Source: Alphaproteobacteria bacterium (lineage in GTDB: Bacteria > Pseudomonadota > Alphaproteobacteria > RF32 > CAG-239). From it: 64,000 bases of DNA. The translations under genes were made by a program, and so were the position numbers. Shown piece after piece: positions 39,847-50,060 of this stretch. A model generated the notes under the pieces. The model did not search any database and was not told the DNA's origin. It was given only the letters and a program-made list of their open reading frames with translations. The DNA lies in the NCBI GenBank assembly GCA_028706255.1, contig JAQWBS010000002.1:1-64000 (forward strand), written 5' to 3'. Every line of letters begins with the position of its first letter. Position 1 is the first letter of the stretch.

Positions 39847-41911
39847 GAACAATCTCCGGAATAACTGCGTTGATGCAAAGTGGAGATGGGTGAGATGCTT
39901 TAATAATAATTTCACCAGACTTATTAAATCCACCCGCCAAATCCAAACGAAGATTGCCAGAAGTAAGTTCAGTGCCAACGCCATATTCTTGCAAGCTAAC
40001 AGAAACTTCTGAAAACTCATCATATTCATCTTTTGCCGCAACTTCAAAATAACCTGTCTTGTCAACAGCCAAATCAACTGCAACAATTCTTTTATATTTT
40101 CCTTGCGAAGAAGCAGATAAGTTGCTTGTTGGATAATCAACCCCAAGCGAATTAAACTCTACATCAAACAAAAGCCCAACTTTGATGTTTTTTGCTGGAA
40201 TATCCAAATAAACTTCTCCAGAAACAACTTTTTTCAATCCTTGATATCCGCCATCAGCCCAAACAGCAACATTTTGCCCTTCCAAATAAGAAAGCCCAGA
40301 AAGTTTAGAAACTGGCGTTGCTGAAACAAGAGAAGATGCGCAGTCTAAATAAAGAAAGTCATCTGTTTTTTCTTTGATAGGCTCATTAAACACAAATCTT
40401 TCAATATATCTTTTATATCCCCCATCAACTTCACGCATAACCACCGCAAAAACGCCTTCCTCGTCATTATCTTTGACCGAGCAAACACTTTCAACCCACC
40501 CTTTTGTTTCAATACGAGTAAAAGCAAAAAGCTGATGTTCAGGAACAAATGTCAAACTCACCATCGCTCCATCATCAAAGGAAAACAAAATTTGTGATGT
40601 TTTTGAAACATAAGTCCATTCAATAATCTTTCTTCCTTCAAACAAATGAGAAGCAAAAATTGAAATATTTGTGCCATCATACCCATCAACCTCTAAAGAA
40701 TAGCCAAGTGTTCGAACTCGGTTTTCTTCAACAAACAAAGCCATATTGCCGATAATCAAAGGCTTCAAATTTTGACACTTGAAGAAGTTTTGTTGCTTAA
40801 CTTTTGCAGACTTTGGCGTAAGAAAATTCACATCAGAGTTTGAAGAAACTTCCCAAATCCCGTTTGCGGTTGTCAACAAGAGTCTTGTAAGTGGAATAAA
40901 ATCATAAACCGTATTAACTTGTTTTCCCGATGCTCGAATAGAAATTGCATCATCATCTTGAAGCGGATTGGACATTGTAAAGTTTTTATAATTCCCAGGG
41001 CGAGAAATTTCAATCAACTCTGGATCATCATAAGTTGCTGCCATAGGCATTCTTTGTTGAAAGATTGCTCCAGTTGACGGAAAATTGTCTGCTCCGTCAA
41101 ATGGGTTTCGCTCAGTTGGTGGTGTAACGTCAAAATCAATTTCAACGTTGTCATCAATCACTTCAACTTTTGCTCCTTCTCCTTCATCAACAATTGTAGA
41201 AATCCAACCATACATTCCGTTAGAATAACGATACACAGAATATTTCTTGCAACCAACAACTCTATCAAATTTCAAAGTAATGGAAACGGTACTAGAAAGC
41301 TTTGCAGAAGTCAAAGAAACAGAAGCTGGCAAGCTTTCTTCCCCTGTTTTTTCTAAAATAGCTGTCACTTTATATTTATAATTCACACTTCCAGCAGAAG
41401 ATGTTGTTGCAACAAGCCCAGTTGGAGCAGAAATACCAGGAACAAATGCCATATCTTCAAATCGCCAATCATTATGTCCATATCTTTTGAGCATCTTTGG
41501 GGCGTGTGATGGATGATAAATAAAAATGATGTCTGCGGATTGCTCTGTTTTCATCTGCCAAACTTCGTCAATATCGTAAGCCGTTTCAATTTGATAAACA
41601 TTTTCACTATCTTCCGCCAAAACCAAGCCATCAAAGGTCAAAACTCGCATCACACGATTGCCAAACTCGAGGGCATAGCCTTGCGTAACAGAAAATTGAA
41701 AAGGAACAAGTCGGCTAGGATATGCACTGTCTTTAACTTCATCCAAAAAATAAGTGCCACCACGTTTTTCCAACCCACCATGGATTTTCACAAAAACGTT
41801 TTTCAAACGCTTTGCTGCACTTTGATATTTATCAATGTTTGTTCTAGCATAAAGTGAGGGAGCGATTTCGCCCCCATTGAACGAAGCTTGCAAAAGGTTG
41901 ATATCTGCCAT
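39836..41911 (-). CDS. Tail tubular protein B (gp12-like)
   Basis: LLQASFNGGEIAPSLYARTNIDKYQSAAKRLKNVFVKIHGGLEKRGGTYFL. Confidence 0.88.
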   Translation of the reverse strand: MADINLLQASFNGGEIAPSLYARTNIDKYQSAAKRLKNVFVKIHGGLEKRGGTYFLDEVKDSAYPSRLVPFQFSVTQGYALEFGNRVMRVLTFDGLVLAEDSENVYQIETAYDIDEVWQMKTEQSADIIFIYHPSHAPKMLKRYGHNDWRFEDMAFVPGISAPTGLVATTSSAGSVNYKYKVTAILEKTGEESLPASVSLTSAKLSSTVSITLKFDRVVGCKKYSVYRYSNGMYGWISTIVDEGEGAKVEVIDDNVEIDFDVTPPTERNPFDGADNFPSTGAIFQQRMPMAATYDDPELIEISRPGNYKNFTMSNPLQDDDAISIRASGKQVNTVYDFIPLTRLLLTTANGIWEVSSNSDVNFLTPKSAKVKQQNFFKCQNLKPLIIGNMALFVEENRVRTLGYSLEVDGYDGTNISIFASHLFEGRKIIEWTYVSKTSQILFSFDDGAMVSLTFVPEHQLFAFTRIETKGWVESVCSVKDNDEEGVFAVVMREVDGGYKRYIERFVFNEPIKEKTDDFLYLDCASSLVSATPVSKLSGLSYLEGQNVAVWADGGYQGLKKVVSGEVYLDIPAKNIKVGLLFDVEFNSLGVDYPTSNLSASSQGKYKRIVAVDLAVDKTGYFEVAAKDEYDEFSEVSVSLQEYGVGTELTSGNLRLDLAGGFNKSGEIIIKASHPSPLCINAVIPEIVHGG

Positions 41912-41913
41912 AA

Positions 41914-42519
41914 CTAAAACCCCTTGCCAGAAAATGGGCTTTGATAATCTGCCTCTAGGTTAATATCATAAGTTTTAGAATCTTGTTTCACGTCTAAAAA
42001 CGCCGCTTTTTGAATAAGCCTTTCATACATCTGATATTTTTCATTATGGTCCTTTTCACCAGTTGCTTTAGAAATCACCTTAGAAGCAATCAAATATTCA
42101 ATTGCTTCTGTGAACTGAATGCTCCACATCTGAGGATTGAGCTGTCTGAAGGTATAAAGCATTGATGAAATTGATACATTTGTGAGAATAAGTTTACTTG
42201 CGCCAGAATTAGAAATAATATTCTGACACGTTCCAACATCAACATCAGAACCATTTTCATCTTTATACCGGCGGATTTGCAAACAATCTTCTGGATATAT
42301 ATAAGAATTCTCAAATCCCAAATGCTTTTCCGCAGCCAACGCTGGTTTTGTATTTTTTCTTGCAAAAGACCAATCATGATATGAAAGCCCAATTTCAACG
42401 CACTCATCAAAATAAAGCAAACAGGCTTGAGAACGTGGCTTGCCATCATTAATGTCAAAAATTTCACCATTTTTGACCAACCCGTTTGCTCTGTTGCATA
42501 TCGTATTTTTATCAGCCAT
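41914..42519 (-). CDS. Tail tubular protein A (gp11-like)
   Basis: ICNRANGLVKNGEIFDINDGKPRSQACLLYFDECVEIGLSYHDWSFA; position. Confidence 0.75.
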   Translation of the reverse strand: MADKNTICNRANGLVKNGEIFDINDGKPRSQACLLYFDECVEIGLSYHDWSFARKNTKPALAAEKHLGFENSYIYPEDCLQIRRYKDENGSDVDVGTCQNIISNSGASKLILTNVSISSMLYTFRQLNPQMWSIQFTEAIEYLIASKVISKATGEKDHNEKYQMYERLIQKAAFLDVKQDSKTYDINLEADYQSPFSGKGF

Positions 42520-42539
42520 ATCACCATTTCCCTTTCTTC

Positions 42540-42569
42540 TGTCATTCCCGACTTGATCGGGAATCCACC
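42540..42569. repeat. Palindromic repeat copy inside prophage
   Basis: tgtcattcccgacttgatcgggaatccacc. Confidence 0.75.
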
Positions 42570-42621
42570 TTCAACTTTCCTCTTTCTTAAAAACACTCAA
42601 AAGAATGTTCTTAAGAAAAAA

Positions 42622-42660
42622 GAAAAGGACTGAGTTTTTAGCTCAGCCCTTTTCATTCTT
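42622..42660 (-). terminator. Terminator
   Basis: aaaaggactgagtttttagctcagccctttt. Confidence 0.75.
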
Positions 42661-43071
42661 TTACTTCTTTGTTTTTTCAGTTTCTGTTTTCACAGGTTCT
42701 TGAATAGGTTCAGTTGTTCCACCAATTGGTTTCACTTCTTGAGAAGCCTGAATATCAAACACAGATTTCGCAATGTTTTCAATATTTGCTCCAAAAGAAA
42801 CACTTACTTCTTCAAGTTCAGCAACTTTCTTGCTCAAAGAAGAAACTTCTTCTTCAAGCTTAGAAATTTGTTCCCCAAGTGCAACAAAACCCTTGTTGAT
42901 TTTTTCCAAAGTCTTTTCATCAATCGCCTGAATATCAGAACTTTGAAGAGAAACAGAAACTTCCTCAACAAAATCCTTTCTGTCTTCAGCAATTTCAGCC
43001 GAAACTTCATCACCAATTTCATAAAGCTTGTCTGCGAAAAAAGAAGCCTTTGCAATAAACTTTTTAGCCAT
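42661..43071 (-). CDS. Phage hypothetical protein (coiled-coil)
   Basis: 136 aa within head module. Confidence 0.55.
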   Translation of the reverse strand: MAKKFIAKASFFADKLYEIGDEVSAEIAEDRKDFVEEVSVSLQSSDIQAIDEKTLEKINKGFVALGEQISKLEEEVSSLSKKVAELEEVSVSFGANIENIAKSVFDIQASQEVKPIGGTTEPIQEPVKTETEKTKK

Positions 43072-43089
43072 TGTTTTATTTCCTTCTAA

Positions 43090-43458
43090 CTAATCGTTGT
43101 TGATAAAAGCAGAAACTTTTCCCGCTGTTTCTGGTCCACTAACAACCACATATTTCAAGCGAATATAACGCTTCAAACCTGTTGGAAGTGGTGTCTTCAA
43201 AAGATAAACACCAGCCTTCAGATCGACAACTGCAAATTCCTTGGAAGAAATTGCAACCACTGGCGTAGCAAAGTTTTCTGTGTCAGAAGATTCTAACTCA
43301 ACTTTCATACCAGCAACTGCAAAGGTTTCAACGCAAAGAACGTTCAAATTGAGTGCGGGAATTGCCTCACCAGCAACAACCGTATCAATCACGTTTGAAT
43401 AAGCAGTAACGGTCACCGCTTGCTTATCACTAAATTCTAGATCTTTATCTATAATCAT
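43090..43458 (-). CDS. Bbp16-family capsid cement protein
   Basis: MIIDKDLEFSDKQAVTVTAYSNVIDT...GLKRYIRLKYVVV. Confidence 0.8.
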   Translation of the reverse strand: MIIDKDLEFSDKQAVTVTAYSNVIDTVVAGEAIPALNLNVLCVETFAVAGMKVELESSDTENFATPVVAISSKEFAVVDLKAGVYLLKTPLPTGLKRYIRLKYVVVSGPETAGKVSAFINND

Positions 43459-43469
43459 TTTTTCATTAC

Positions 43470-43550
43470 CTCATAAAAAAAGCCTCTATCAAAAAATAGA
43501 GGCTAAATGCCTACAAAAAAACACCGACATTTCTGTTGGTGTTTCTATTG
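43470..43550 (-). terminator. Two tandem hairpin terminators downstream of capsid gene
   Basis: gcctctatcaaaaaatagaggc and aacaccgacatttctgttggtgtt. Confidence 0.7.
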
Positions 43551-44516
43551 AACTTGACTTTCAGTTGAAAGAATTTCATCAACCCTTTTAACAGGAACGC
43601 CGTCATAAGATTGAACCGCCTTACCATTTACATTCTCAACAGAGAGCTGAACATTTGCTTGTGTTCTTGCAATATTTCGAAGTGCTGTTTTGAGCTTTCT
43701 ATTGCAGTAGAAAACAGGCTTGCATCCGCTAAGATTTGGAATAAGGTCAAGTGCTTCATTGATTTTATCAAAGATTGCATTTGTCAAACCTGTTGTCGGA
43801 ATATTAGCAATACGAACAACATATCTCCAGTCACGAACAGTCAAACCAGCATCAAATTTGAATTTAGTTCTATAAGCATCAAACTGTCCACCATTTCCGT
43901 CAGAAATTGTCACAACACCCTTATCTTCAACTTGCATCCCAGCTTTTGAACCTTCAGGGAAAATACAGTGAACTGTCAAATCTCCCCAACCAATGAGCCA
44001 CATAGAAGTCAAGTTTGGACCAGTACCACCAGCATCAATAATTTGACCGCCATTACCCGCAGATTTAGAAGAAAAACGTGGTGCAAAACCCATAATTTTT
44101 TCAGGGTTCACAGAACTATCTCCATAAATCAAAGCTTTTGACAAAGTTTGCGCCATACCTTCAATGAAAGCAACATCTTCTGATGCTCTAAATTCAGCAA
44201 CATTTCCAGATAAGTCTGCTAAAGCCTTATCAATTTCAGAATAACTTTCAAGCATTCCAGTTGTGTCACGAATTTGAGCAGTCTTACTTTTCTCATTTTT
44301 GACACCATAATTCAATTTTCTCCAAGTACCTTGTGGCAAGCCTGAACGAATGGTTGTTTTATGCCCTGTTTTGTCATTACATTTAACAAAAATAGCATCT
44401 TCGAGCATTTCGTTTTTTTCAACCAAAACCTCGACAACTTTTGAAACTTTACCATCCGGATCTTCGCGTTGTGCCTGATCCAACAAGGTCAAGTTATTAC
44501 TTTTATTTGTTGACAT
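43545..44516 (-). CDS. Major capsid protein
   Basis: LPQGTWRKLNYGVKNEKSKTAQIRDTTGMLESYSEIDKALADLSGNVAEFRASEDVAFIEGMAQTL..; position. Confidence 0.85.
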   Translation of the reverse strand: MSTNKSNNLTLLDQAQREDPDGKVSKVVEVLVEKNEMLEDAIFVKCNDKTGHKTTIRSGLPQGTWRKLNYGVKNEKSKTAQIRDTTGMLESYSEIDKALADLSGNVAEFRASEDVAFIEGMAQTLSKALIYGDSSVNPEKIMGFAPRFSSKSAGNGGQIIDAGGTGPNLTSMWLIGWGDLTVHCIFPEGSKAGMQVEDKGVVTISDGNGGQFDAYRTKFKFDAGLTVRDWRYVVRIANIPTTGLTNAIFDKINEALDLIPNLSGCKPVFYCNRKLKTALRNIARTQANVQLSVENVNGKAVQSYDGVPVKRVDEILSTESQVQ

Positions 44517-44527
44517 TAAATTTCTCC

Positions 44528-45154
44528 CTATTTTTTGTCATATTTATCACTGTACAATGTTTGACCGAGAGTTTTGTCAGCAACCCCCGAACCAGATGCC
44601 AATACGAGTTTGTCATCTTGCATTTTTGTTCCCAAATTATAAAAATGGCGAACAACTTCAGGATGGTTACCCAGCCCGAACTGATCAACAACAGCCTTAA
44701 GTCCATCTGTTGCCAATTCTTTATAAGCACGAGCAGCAATAGCCCTGTTTTCCGCAAGAGAAATCACAGGGTCATTCATAGCCGTATCGTGCCAATCTTT
44801 TTGTTGTTTTTCCCAAGCTTGTGCTTGTTTTTCTTGGAAGTTCTGAATCAATCCAGCTCCCATTTTGAAAAGCTTTTCAGCATTTTCTTTACCAACTTTC
44901 AAATCTTTCAAAAGTGGTGTCGCCTCAGAAAGCATTGCATCATCAATTTCAAAGCCTTCAGGCATAGCAACTTTGGCATAATCAACTTCTTCATTAGCAT
45001 CTTTCCCAGAAGCATCTTTTCCGTCTTCTGCAGATGTTGCTGGAGGTGTCTTCACTTCTTCGGAAGCAGAAGTTGCATCAATTCCCTTATCTGTTTCAGA
45101 TGCTGACGTAACATCAACATCATCACCAGTGCTCAAATTCGTTTCATCAGTCAT
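44528..45154 (-). CDS. Capsid assembly scaffold-like protein
   Basis: Acidic N-terminus, helical; upstream of capsid gene. Confidence 0.7.
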   Translation of the reverse strand: MTDETNLSTGDDVDVTSASETDKGIDATSASEEVKTPPATSAEDGKDASGKDANEEVDYAKVAMPEGFEIDDAMLSEATPLLKDLKVGKENAEKLFKMGAGLIQNFQEKQAQAWEKQQKDWHDTAMNDPVISLAENRAIAARAYKELATDGLKAVVDQFGLGNHPEVVRHFYNLGTKMQDDKLVLASGSGVADKTLGQTLYSDKYDKK

Positions 45155-45156
45155 TT

Positions 45157-45447
45157 TTATTTTTCTCCTTTGTTTTCTTTAGAAATTTTCCAGATTAGTT
45201 CATTATCAATGAGGTCAAGCCATTTCATAAGCTTAAAGCCTTGTTCTTTTTGTCCTTGAATAAAAGACATCATGTTTGTATTTTCGCTATTGAAGCCTGA
45301 AGAAAAAACCTTTGCTTCTTCCAAAAGTGTCCATAAAAAAAAGCGACCCTTTTTCGTGGTCGCTATTTCTTTGAGTGCATCAAGAAGTCGTTCTTGTTTT
45401 TGCCTTGCCTTCAAATCGAAAGAAATTACTTTTTCATCTTCATTCAT
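45157..45447 (-). CDS. Bbp19-like phage protein
   Basis: LKEIATTKKGRFFLWTLLEEAKVFSSGFNSENTNMMSFIQGQKEQGFKLMKWL. Confidence 0.7.
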   Translation of the reverse strand: MNEDEKVISFDLKARQKQERLLDALKEIATTKKGRFFLWTLLEEAKVFSSGFNSENTNMMSFIQGQKEQGFKLMKWLDLIDNELIWKISKENKGEK

Positions 45448-45451
45448 CTCA

Positions 45452-47149
45452 TCAAGCTCCTAAATTGCCAGAAATCTTGGAAAGTGTCTCCACACCAGCC
45501 AAAGCTTGTTTTGCTTGTTCCATTTGTTGCATCTGAGCAGCTTGAGCATTCTCAGCTGCAATTTCATCTTCAACATCATCGGTCGCCACAACAATTTTAG
45601 GATTAACGCCACGTTTTTCAGCATAATCATCAATTGCTTCATTCACATTCAGCTTTTTCAAAGCGTTTGGATTAACTGAAGCAAGAGAACCAACAAATCC
45701 AGCAAATTCTTGAGTTGAACGAACTTCCATCATCTTTTGAGCTTGAGCAAGCGTTGAAATAAATTCAATTTCAATTTCCTTGCCTTCAAGCTCTGGTGGT
45801 GGAGGCGGAAAAGCCCCAAGATTTTGAGCATATTCAAAGTTTAATTTGCAAGTAGGTGCAAGAAAATCTGTGATGATGTTGTTGAGTACAGGTCCAAGAA
45901 GAACCATTTTTTCTTCCTTCATCTCCATAATTGCCGTTGCTGAGGTTGTTGCCCCAGCATCTGAAATCATCCGAAAAACATCGGCATACATAGATTCCAT
46001 AATGTCAGATTGACCTTCTTTGATAATCTCTCGAATAGCATTAATATCTATATTCACATTGATTGCAGAAGTTGCAGCAGATGCTCCCATCGCATCATTG
46101 TAGAGATTAATACCTCCAGGAACTAAACTTGGCTTAACGCCATCTTCCCACATAGATTTCGGAACGTTAAGCGGAGGCTTTGCCATCATATGCGCCCCAA
46201 AGTGCCTAATCTCATGAAATTTCTGCAAGCTTTTGACAATACCTAAACCATGCATAAGAGGAGAAATTCCATAAACTTCATTAGACACCCTCTCCCAACG
46301 AGGTGTGTGTGCGGGAAAAGCATCAAAACCGCTAACTGACAGAACTTCCTTATCATCAGAACCTTCAACCCAATAAACAGAAAGAAATGCTTTGTTTTTA
46401 TTATCAATCTTTCCTTTGTTCATCATAAAGTTTGGCATAATAGAATGAATAACATTAAACTTCTGATTAACATTTCCTCGATCATAAGCATCTTGAATAG
46501 CTTGCGTACAGTTTTTCAATCCAAAGGCGGAAACAATCTGCCCCACACTCATTCTCATATAGCGACCAAGCGTATCAACAACATCATCTCCATTAGACCC
46601 AAGCATATATTCGCCACACGTAAAATCGTTAAACTGCGAAATTGATTTGACTGATTCCGTATGAAACAAACATCCTTGAGAAAATGTTCCAAGTTCTTTA
46701 TAAATATTAGGCGTGAGCTTATAAAAGTTCGACTTATTCAAAATAGAATAAGAAACATCTTCACATCGACGAAGCCAAAGCTTAACAGGATGCCACTCCA
46801 TCAACTCTTCATCTTCTAGTCCATAAGCAAACCAGCGCGTTGATTGATTTGTCAGCCCACTCTGAAGCCCTGAGGAAAGAAAATTTAAGGCTTTGTTTGC
46901 TGTGTTATCAATAATCTTATCACTACGGCTTAAGAATTCTTTCTTGTCTTCATTTTTGAAGCGACCACGAAAAGAATTTGAATATTCCGCCAAAACTTTC
47001 CACAAAGGTTCATAAAGCTTATATTCTTCATCAAGTGAACTATAAACTTTCTGGCATCTTTCCTTCATAGACTTCACATCTTGCGAACTTTTAACAGAAA
47101 AGTTTTTATCGCTAATATCTGAGCCTGAAAGAATTGACTTCATATTCAT
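45452..47149 (-). CDS. Portal / head-to-tail connector protein
   Basis: FLSSGLQSGLTNQSTRWFAYGL..GCLFHTESV..LGPVLNNIITDFLAPT. Confidence 0.9.
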   Translation of the reverse strand: MNMKSILSGSDISDKNFSVKSSQDVKSMKERCQKVYSSLDEEYKLYEPLWKVLAEYSNSFRGRFKNEDKKEFLSRSDKIIDNTANKALNFLSSGLQSGLTNQSTRWFAYGLEDEELMEWHPVKLWLRRCEDVSYSILNKSNFYKLTPNIYKELGTFSQGCLFHTESVKSISQFNDFTCGEYMLGSNGDDVVDTLGRYMRMSVGQIVSAFGLKNCTQAIQDAYDRGNVNQKFNVIHSIMPNFMMNKGKIDNKNKAFLSVYWVEGSDDKEVLSVSGFDAFPAHTPRWERVSNEVYGISPLMHGLGIVKSLQKFHEIRHFGAHMMAKPPLNVPKSMWEDGVKPSLVPGGINLYNDAMGASAATSAINVNIDINAIREIIKEGQSDIMESMYADVFRMISDAGATTSATAIMEMKEEKMVLLGPVLNNIITDFLAPTCKLNFEYAQNLGAFPPPPPELEGKEIEIEFISTLAQAQKMMEVRSTQEFAGFVGSLASVNPNALKKLNVNEAIDDYAEKRGVNPKIVVATDDVEDEIAAENAQAAQMQQMEQAKQALAGVETLSKISGNLGA

Positions 47150-47152
47150 AAA

Positions 47153-47374
47153 TTATTCTCCAAGCAAAGATTTTTTCTTTGTTGTTGCTTTGTCTTCCAA
47201 GCCACTAGCACCGTTTAGAATAGAGGCATTACGTCCAAGCATTTGTTTTGCTTTTTCTTTTGCATCATCTCTGGCTTTCACAGATTTTTCATCAGCTTCT
47301 TTTGTGGTTTCTTCTGGCTCTGGAGCTGCAACAATTTTTGGTTTACTCACACTACACATTAGAATTTCTCCCAT
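47153..47374 (-). CDS. Small phage protein, unknown
   Basis: 73 aa between terminase and portal genes. Confidence 0.5.
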   Translation of the reverse strand: MGEILMCSVSKPKIVAAPEPEETTKEADEKSVKARDDAKEKAKQMLGRNASILNGASGLEDKATTKKKSLLGE

Positions 47375-48924
47375 TCATACTTTGTTTCAACGACTAAAGG
47401 CTGAGAACTCATCTCAGCCTTTTTCTCTTTTGGAAACTCAGCAAAATCAATTTCGCCTTTTCCATATTTAACTTTGTCAACAATTCTGGCGATAACATCC
47501 ATCATGTCATCATGTTTAGACAGAGGAAAGTTGACATATTCCTCCAGAAACTCTTGAATAAAATCCTTTGTTTCTCCTAGTGCATTCACATAAAGAAGAT
47601 TATGAGGCAAATAAAATCTTGCATTCTCAAAAACTGGCACAAGACGACGAATTCTATCGTTCTTTGGCATTGCTCCGCCAAATTCAAAAACTTCAAAACG
47701 ATAATTCTCTCGCTCTTGTAAATCTTTGATATATTCCACATCACCCATCATACCATATCGTTCATAACCAGAATGACGAGGCTTCCATTTGCGATGAAGT
47801 TGCAGAAACTTATTTCCACGTTCTGTCAAATTCAAACGGTCACGAATACCATCAAGCAGATAATAATTTCCATCTGAGCCAAGCCCTATCACGACCATCA
47901 CTGTATAGTCTGGATCATTCCCTGTTTTTTTAGAACTCGCAGCATCTACAAGTAAATATCGGTTCATCATCCAAACAGAGTTCTTTAAGTCAGAATAATA
48001 TCTAATCCAATCAAGCGAAAAGCCTTGTACGCCTTCTGGTGATGGATCTTGAAGCATTTGAGAAGCAAAAGTATAAATACCCATCGCTTTTTTCTTCTCC
48101 TCTAAATATGCCTCACTCATAAAAACAGGCTTTCCATCTGCTTTCCCATTGTCGGTTGCTGGATACTTTCTGAGTTTAACAACATCTCTATCGATCATCG
48201 TTCTATAAGTATCAAAATGATGATACCTTGTGCCAATATATCTTTTTGCACCACCTTCAGAACCAAGGTTCAAACTCATTTCCCAAGCTTTTGTTGTTTT
48301 TATGATTTGCTCTGGCGTTCCCACGCTTTCGAGTGTCACCATGTCATCATAAATTAAAAGTCTAAAGTGTCTCCCTGTCGGTTGCCCTTTCACAACCCCC
48401 CAGCCTTCAACGGTTGCTTCTTTTGGGTTGCCTTTTCTTTTAACAATAATTGCTTCAGAGTTCCAAAGCGGGCTTTCTTTTTCAGGATTTTGAAAAAGAA
48501 CATCCGGAAACAACCATTTCAAAATTTCATTTTTTTCAAACTCAGATTTAATCTGCCCCAACAATGTTTGTGCTGCCGGTGCTGTAAAAGAAAAGATCCC
48601 GATTGTGATTTCGGGATCTCTTAAAATATCTTGGATTGTCAATGCAAATGTAATAATGGTTGACTTATAGTGCTCTCTAGCCCATAAGTCTAAATAACCA
48701 TCAGGATTTGCCTGAACTTCTCGACACCTATCAAACAACCAATCTTTGTCTGCATCAGGACGGTTCAAAACTCTTGTCAGAAGAAAAAACAAATCCTCCA
48801 AACAAAGCTTTCTCATAGTAAGGCGAAGAACATCATTTCCTTTTGCTTTTGCCTTTTCTAAAATATGACGATATTTCTTATTCGCTCTCGCTCTCTTGCT
48901 CAGAAACATCGCCCGCAACTCCAA
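47359..48924 (-). CDS. Terminase large subunit
   Basis: LWAREHYKSTIITFALTIQDIL..IGIFSFTAPAAQTLLGQI..LLIYDDMVTLESV..LLVDAASSKKTGNDPDYTVMVVIGLG. Confidence 0.93.
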   Translation of the reverse strand: MELRAMFLSKRARANKKYRHILEKAKAKGNDVLRLTMRKLCLEDLFFLLTRVLNRPDADKDWLFDRCREVQANPDGYLDLWAREHYKSTIITFALTIQDILRDPEITIGIFSFTAPAAQTLLGQIKSEFEKNEILKWLFPDVLFQNPEKESPLWNSEAIIVKRKGNPKEATVEGWGVVKGQPTGRHFRLLIYDDMVTLESVGTPEQIIKTTKAWEMSLNLGSEGGAKRYIGTRYHHFDTYRTMIDRDVVKLRKYPATDNGKADGKPVFMSEAYLEEKKKAMGIYTFASQMLQDPSPEGVQGFSLDWIRYYSDLKNSVWMMNRYLLVDAASSKKTGNDPDYTVMVVIGLGSDGNYYLLDGIRDRLNLTERGNKFLQLHRKWKPRHSGYERYGMMGDVEYIKDLQERENYRFEVFEFGGAMPKNDRIRRLVPVFENARFYLPHNLLYVNALGETKDFIQEFLEEYVNFPLSKHDDMMDVIARIVDKVKYGKGEIDFAEFPKEKKAEMSSQPLVVETKYEWEKF

Positions 48925-49381
48925 CTATTAATGCCTCAATTTCAGGAGGAAGCTTGCCTGTCACATCAAAACTACCTTTGAGCTGTGTAGTTTTTTCATC
49001 TTTCCAATCATCTTTGAAAGCATTTTTCAAAATAAAATCTGCTTTGTTCCCTGGTCTTCCGTCAGCACATTGCTCCACAAAATAAGCTTCCACCGCTGTT
49101 CTAAAATTCTCAATATGTGAAGTAAAACTTTTTTTCTCTCTATATTCATAAAAAGTTGTTTTTGTAATGCCCGCAAAAGTGCAAAATCCCTCAATTGTTG
49201 TTGGAGCAGACTTTTCATAACAATATAAAAGATATTCAAAAAGTTTATCCAATAATGCTTTCGGATTTTTGAATTTAACTGGACGACCGCCTAAAAAGCC
49301 ATATTTTCGCCTAAGTTCGGCTAATCTCTTTGCTTTTTCTTCTTTTTCATCGTTTTTATCAGCCATAACAAAACCCCTCAA
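48878..49381 (-). CDS. Terminase small subunit-like
   Basis: KYGFLGGRPVKFKNPKALLDKLFEYL...GFCTFAGITKTTFYEYREKKSFTSHIENFR. Confidence 0.75.
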   Translation of the reverse strand: MRGFVMADKNDEKEEKAKRLAELRRKYGFLGGRPVKFKNPKALLDKLFEYLLYCYEKSAPTTIEGFCTFAGITKTTFYEYREKKSFTSHIENFRTAVEAYFVEQCADGRPGNKADFILKNAFKDDWKDEKTTQLKGSFDVTGKLPPEIEALIVGVAGDVSEQESESE

Positions 49382-49487
49382 AGCCTATATTTTTCAAGCC
49401 TTTCCTAAAAAAATATTTTCTCACGCGTGCAATGACGAGTAAGAAAACCTTATATTTTTGATATTTTTAAGTCTTTCCAAAACAAAA

Positions 49488-49518
49488 AGCTCTTGAAAAT
49501 AATCAAGAGCTTTCATAA
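49488..49518. terminator. Bidirectional terminator
   Basis: aaaagctcttgaaaataatcaagagcttt. Confidence 0.75.
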
Positions 49519-49652
49519 AACAAAACAAACCTACATAATAAACCACCAAAAGGAAAAGATACTAAGTTCATCATATAAAAATTTATATCAAAAAACGGGG
49601 AAAAATGCCACATAAAAAATGTTTAAACATACAAACATAGGATTTCCGCCAC

Positions 49653-50060
49653 CTAGCGAGCATTCCCATAAATTTTAAGCAATCCTTTTTCAAAATCATT
49701 AGAAACGGTTGTCCTACCAATCCCAGATGAAAACCCATATTTATCTTGCAATGCCCAAGAAATTGATTTGAAGCCTAGTTTTTTCCCCCACACACCACAG
49801 CGGAGCAGAACAACAATTTTTTGACGTCGTGAAAGTCCGACAAACCAATTATCAAAAATAAACCACATCTTGTCCACATCAGAAGAAAGAAAAACCTGTT
49901 GGGCATCATCAGCATCTTGCGACCAAACATGAGATGGAAGCAAATCTCCAAGAATAGATTTTCTACTGTCTTTTGCTCTCACTTGAGGAATTGTCCGATG
50001 AACTTCACAAGCCCATTCCAAAAACGCTTTCACTTCTTCAACTGAATTAACTTTAATCAT
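49653..50060 (-). CDS. DUF6362-like HTH phage protein
   Basis: VKAFLEWACEVHRTIPQVRAKDSRKSILGDLLPSHVWS...SRRQKIVVLLRCGVWGKKLGFKSISWAL. Confidence 0.6.
   Translation of the reverse strand: MIKVNSVEEVKAFLEWACEVHRTIPQVRAKDSRKSILGDLLPSHVWSQDADDAQQVFLSSDVDKMWFIFDNWFVGLSRRQKIVVLLRCGVWGKKLGFKSISWALQDKYGFSSGIGRTTVSNDFEKGLLKIYGNAR

Noticed and set aside
39847-40146. N-terminal extension of the gp13-like ORF
   Set aside because: Overlaps the tail tubular protein B frame; ATG at 39846 fits the conserved domain.
44441-45106. 221-aa plus-strand ORF antisense to capsid/scaffold genes
   Set aside because: Cys/Phe/Ile-rich shadow ORF opposite well-supported structural genes.
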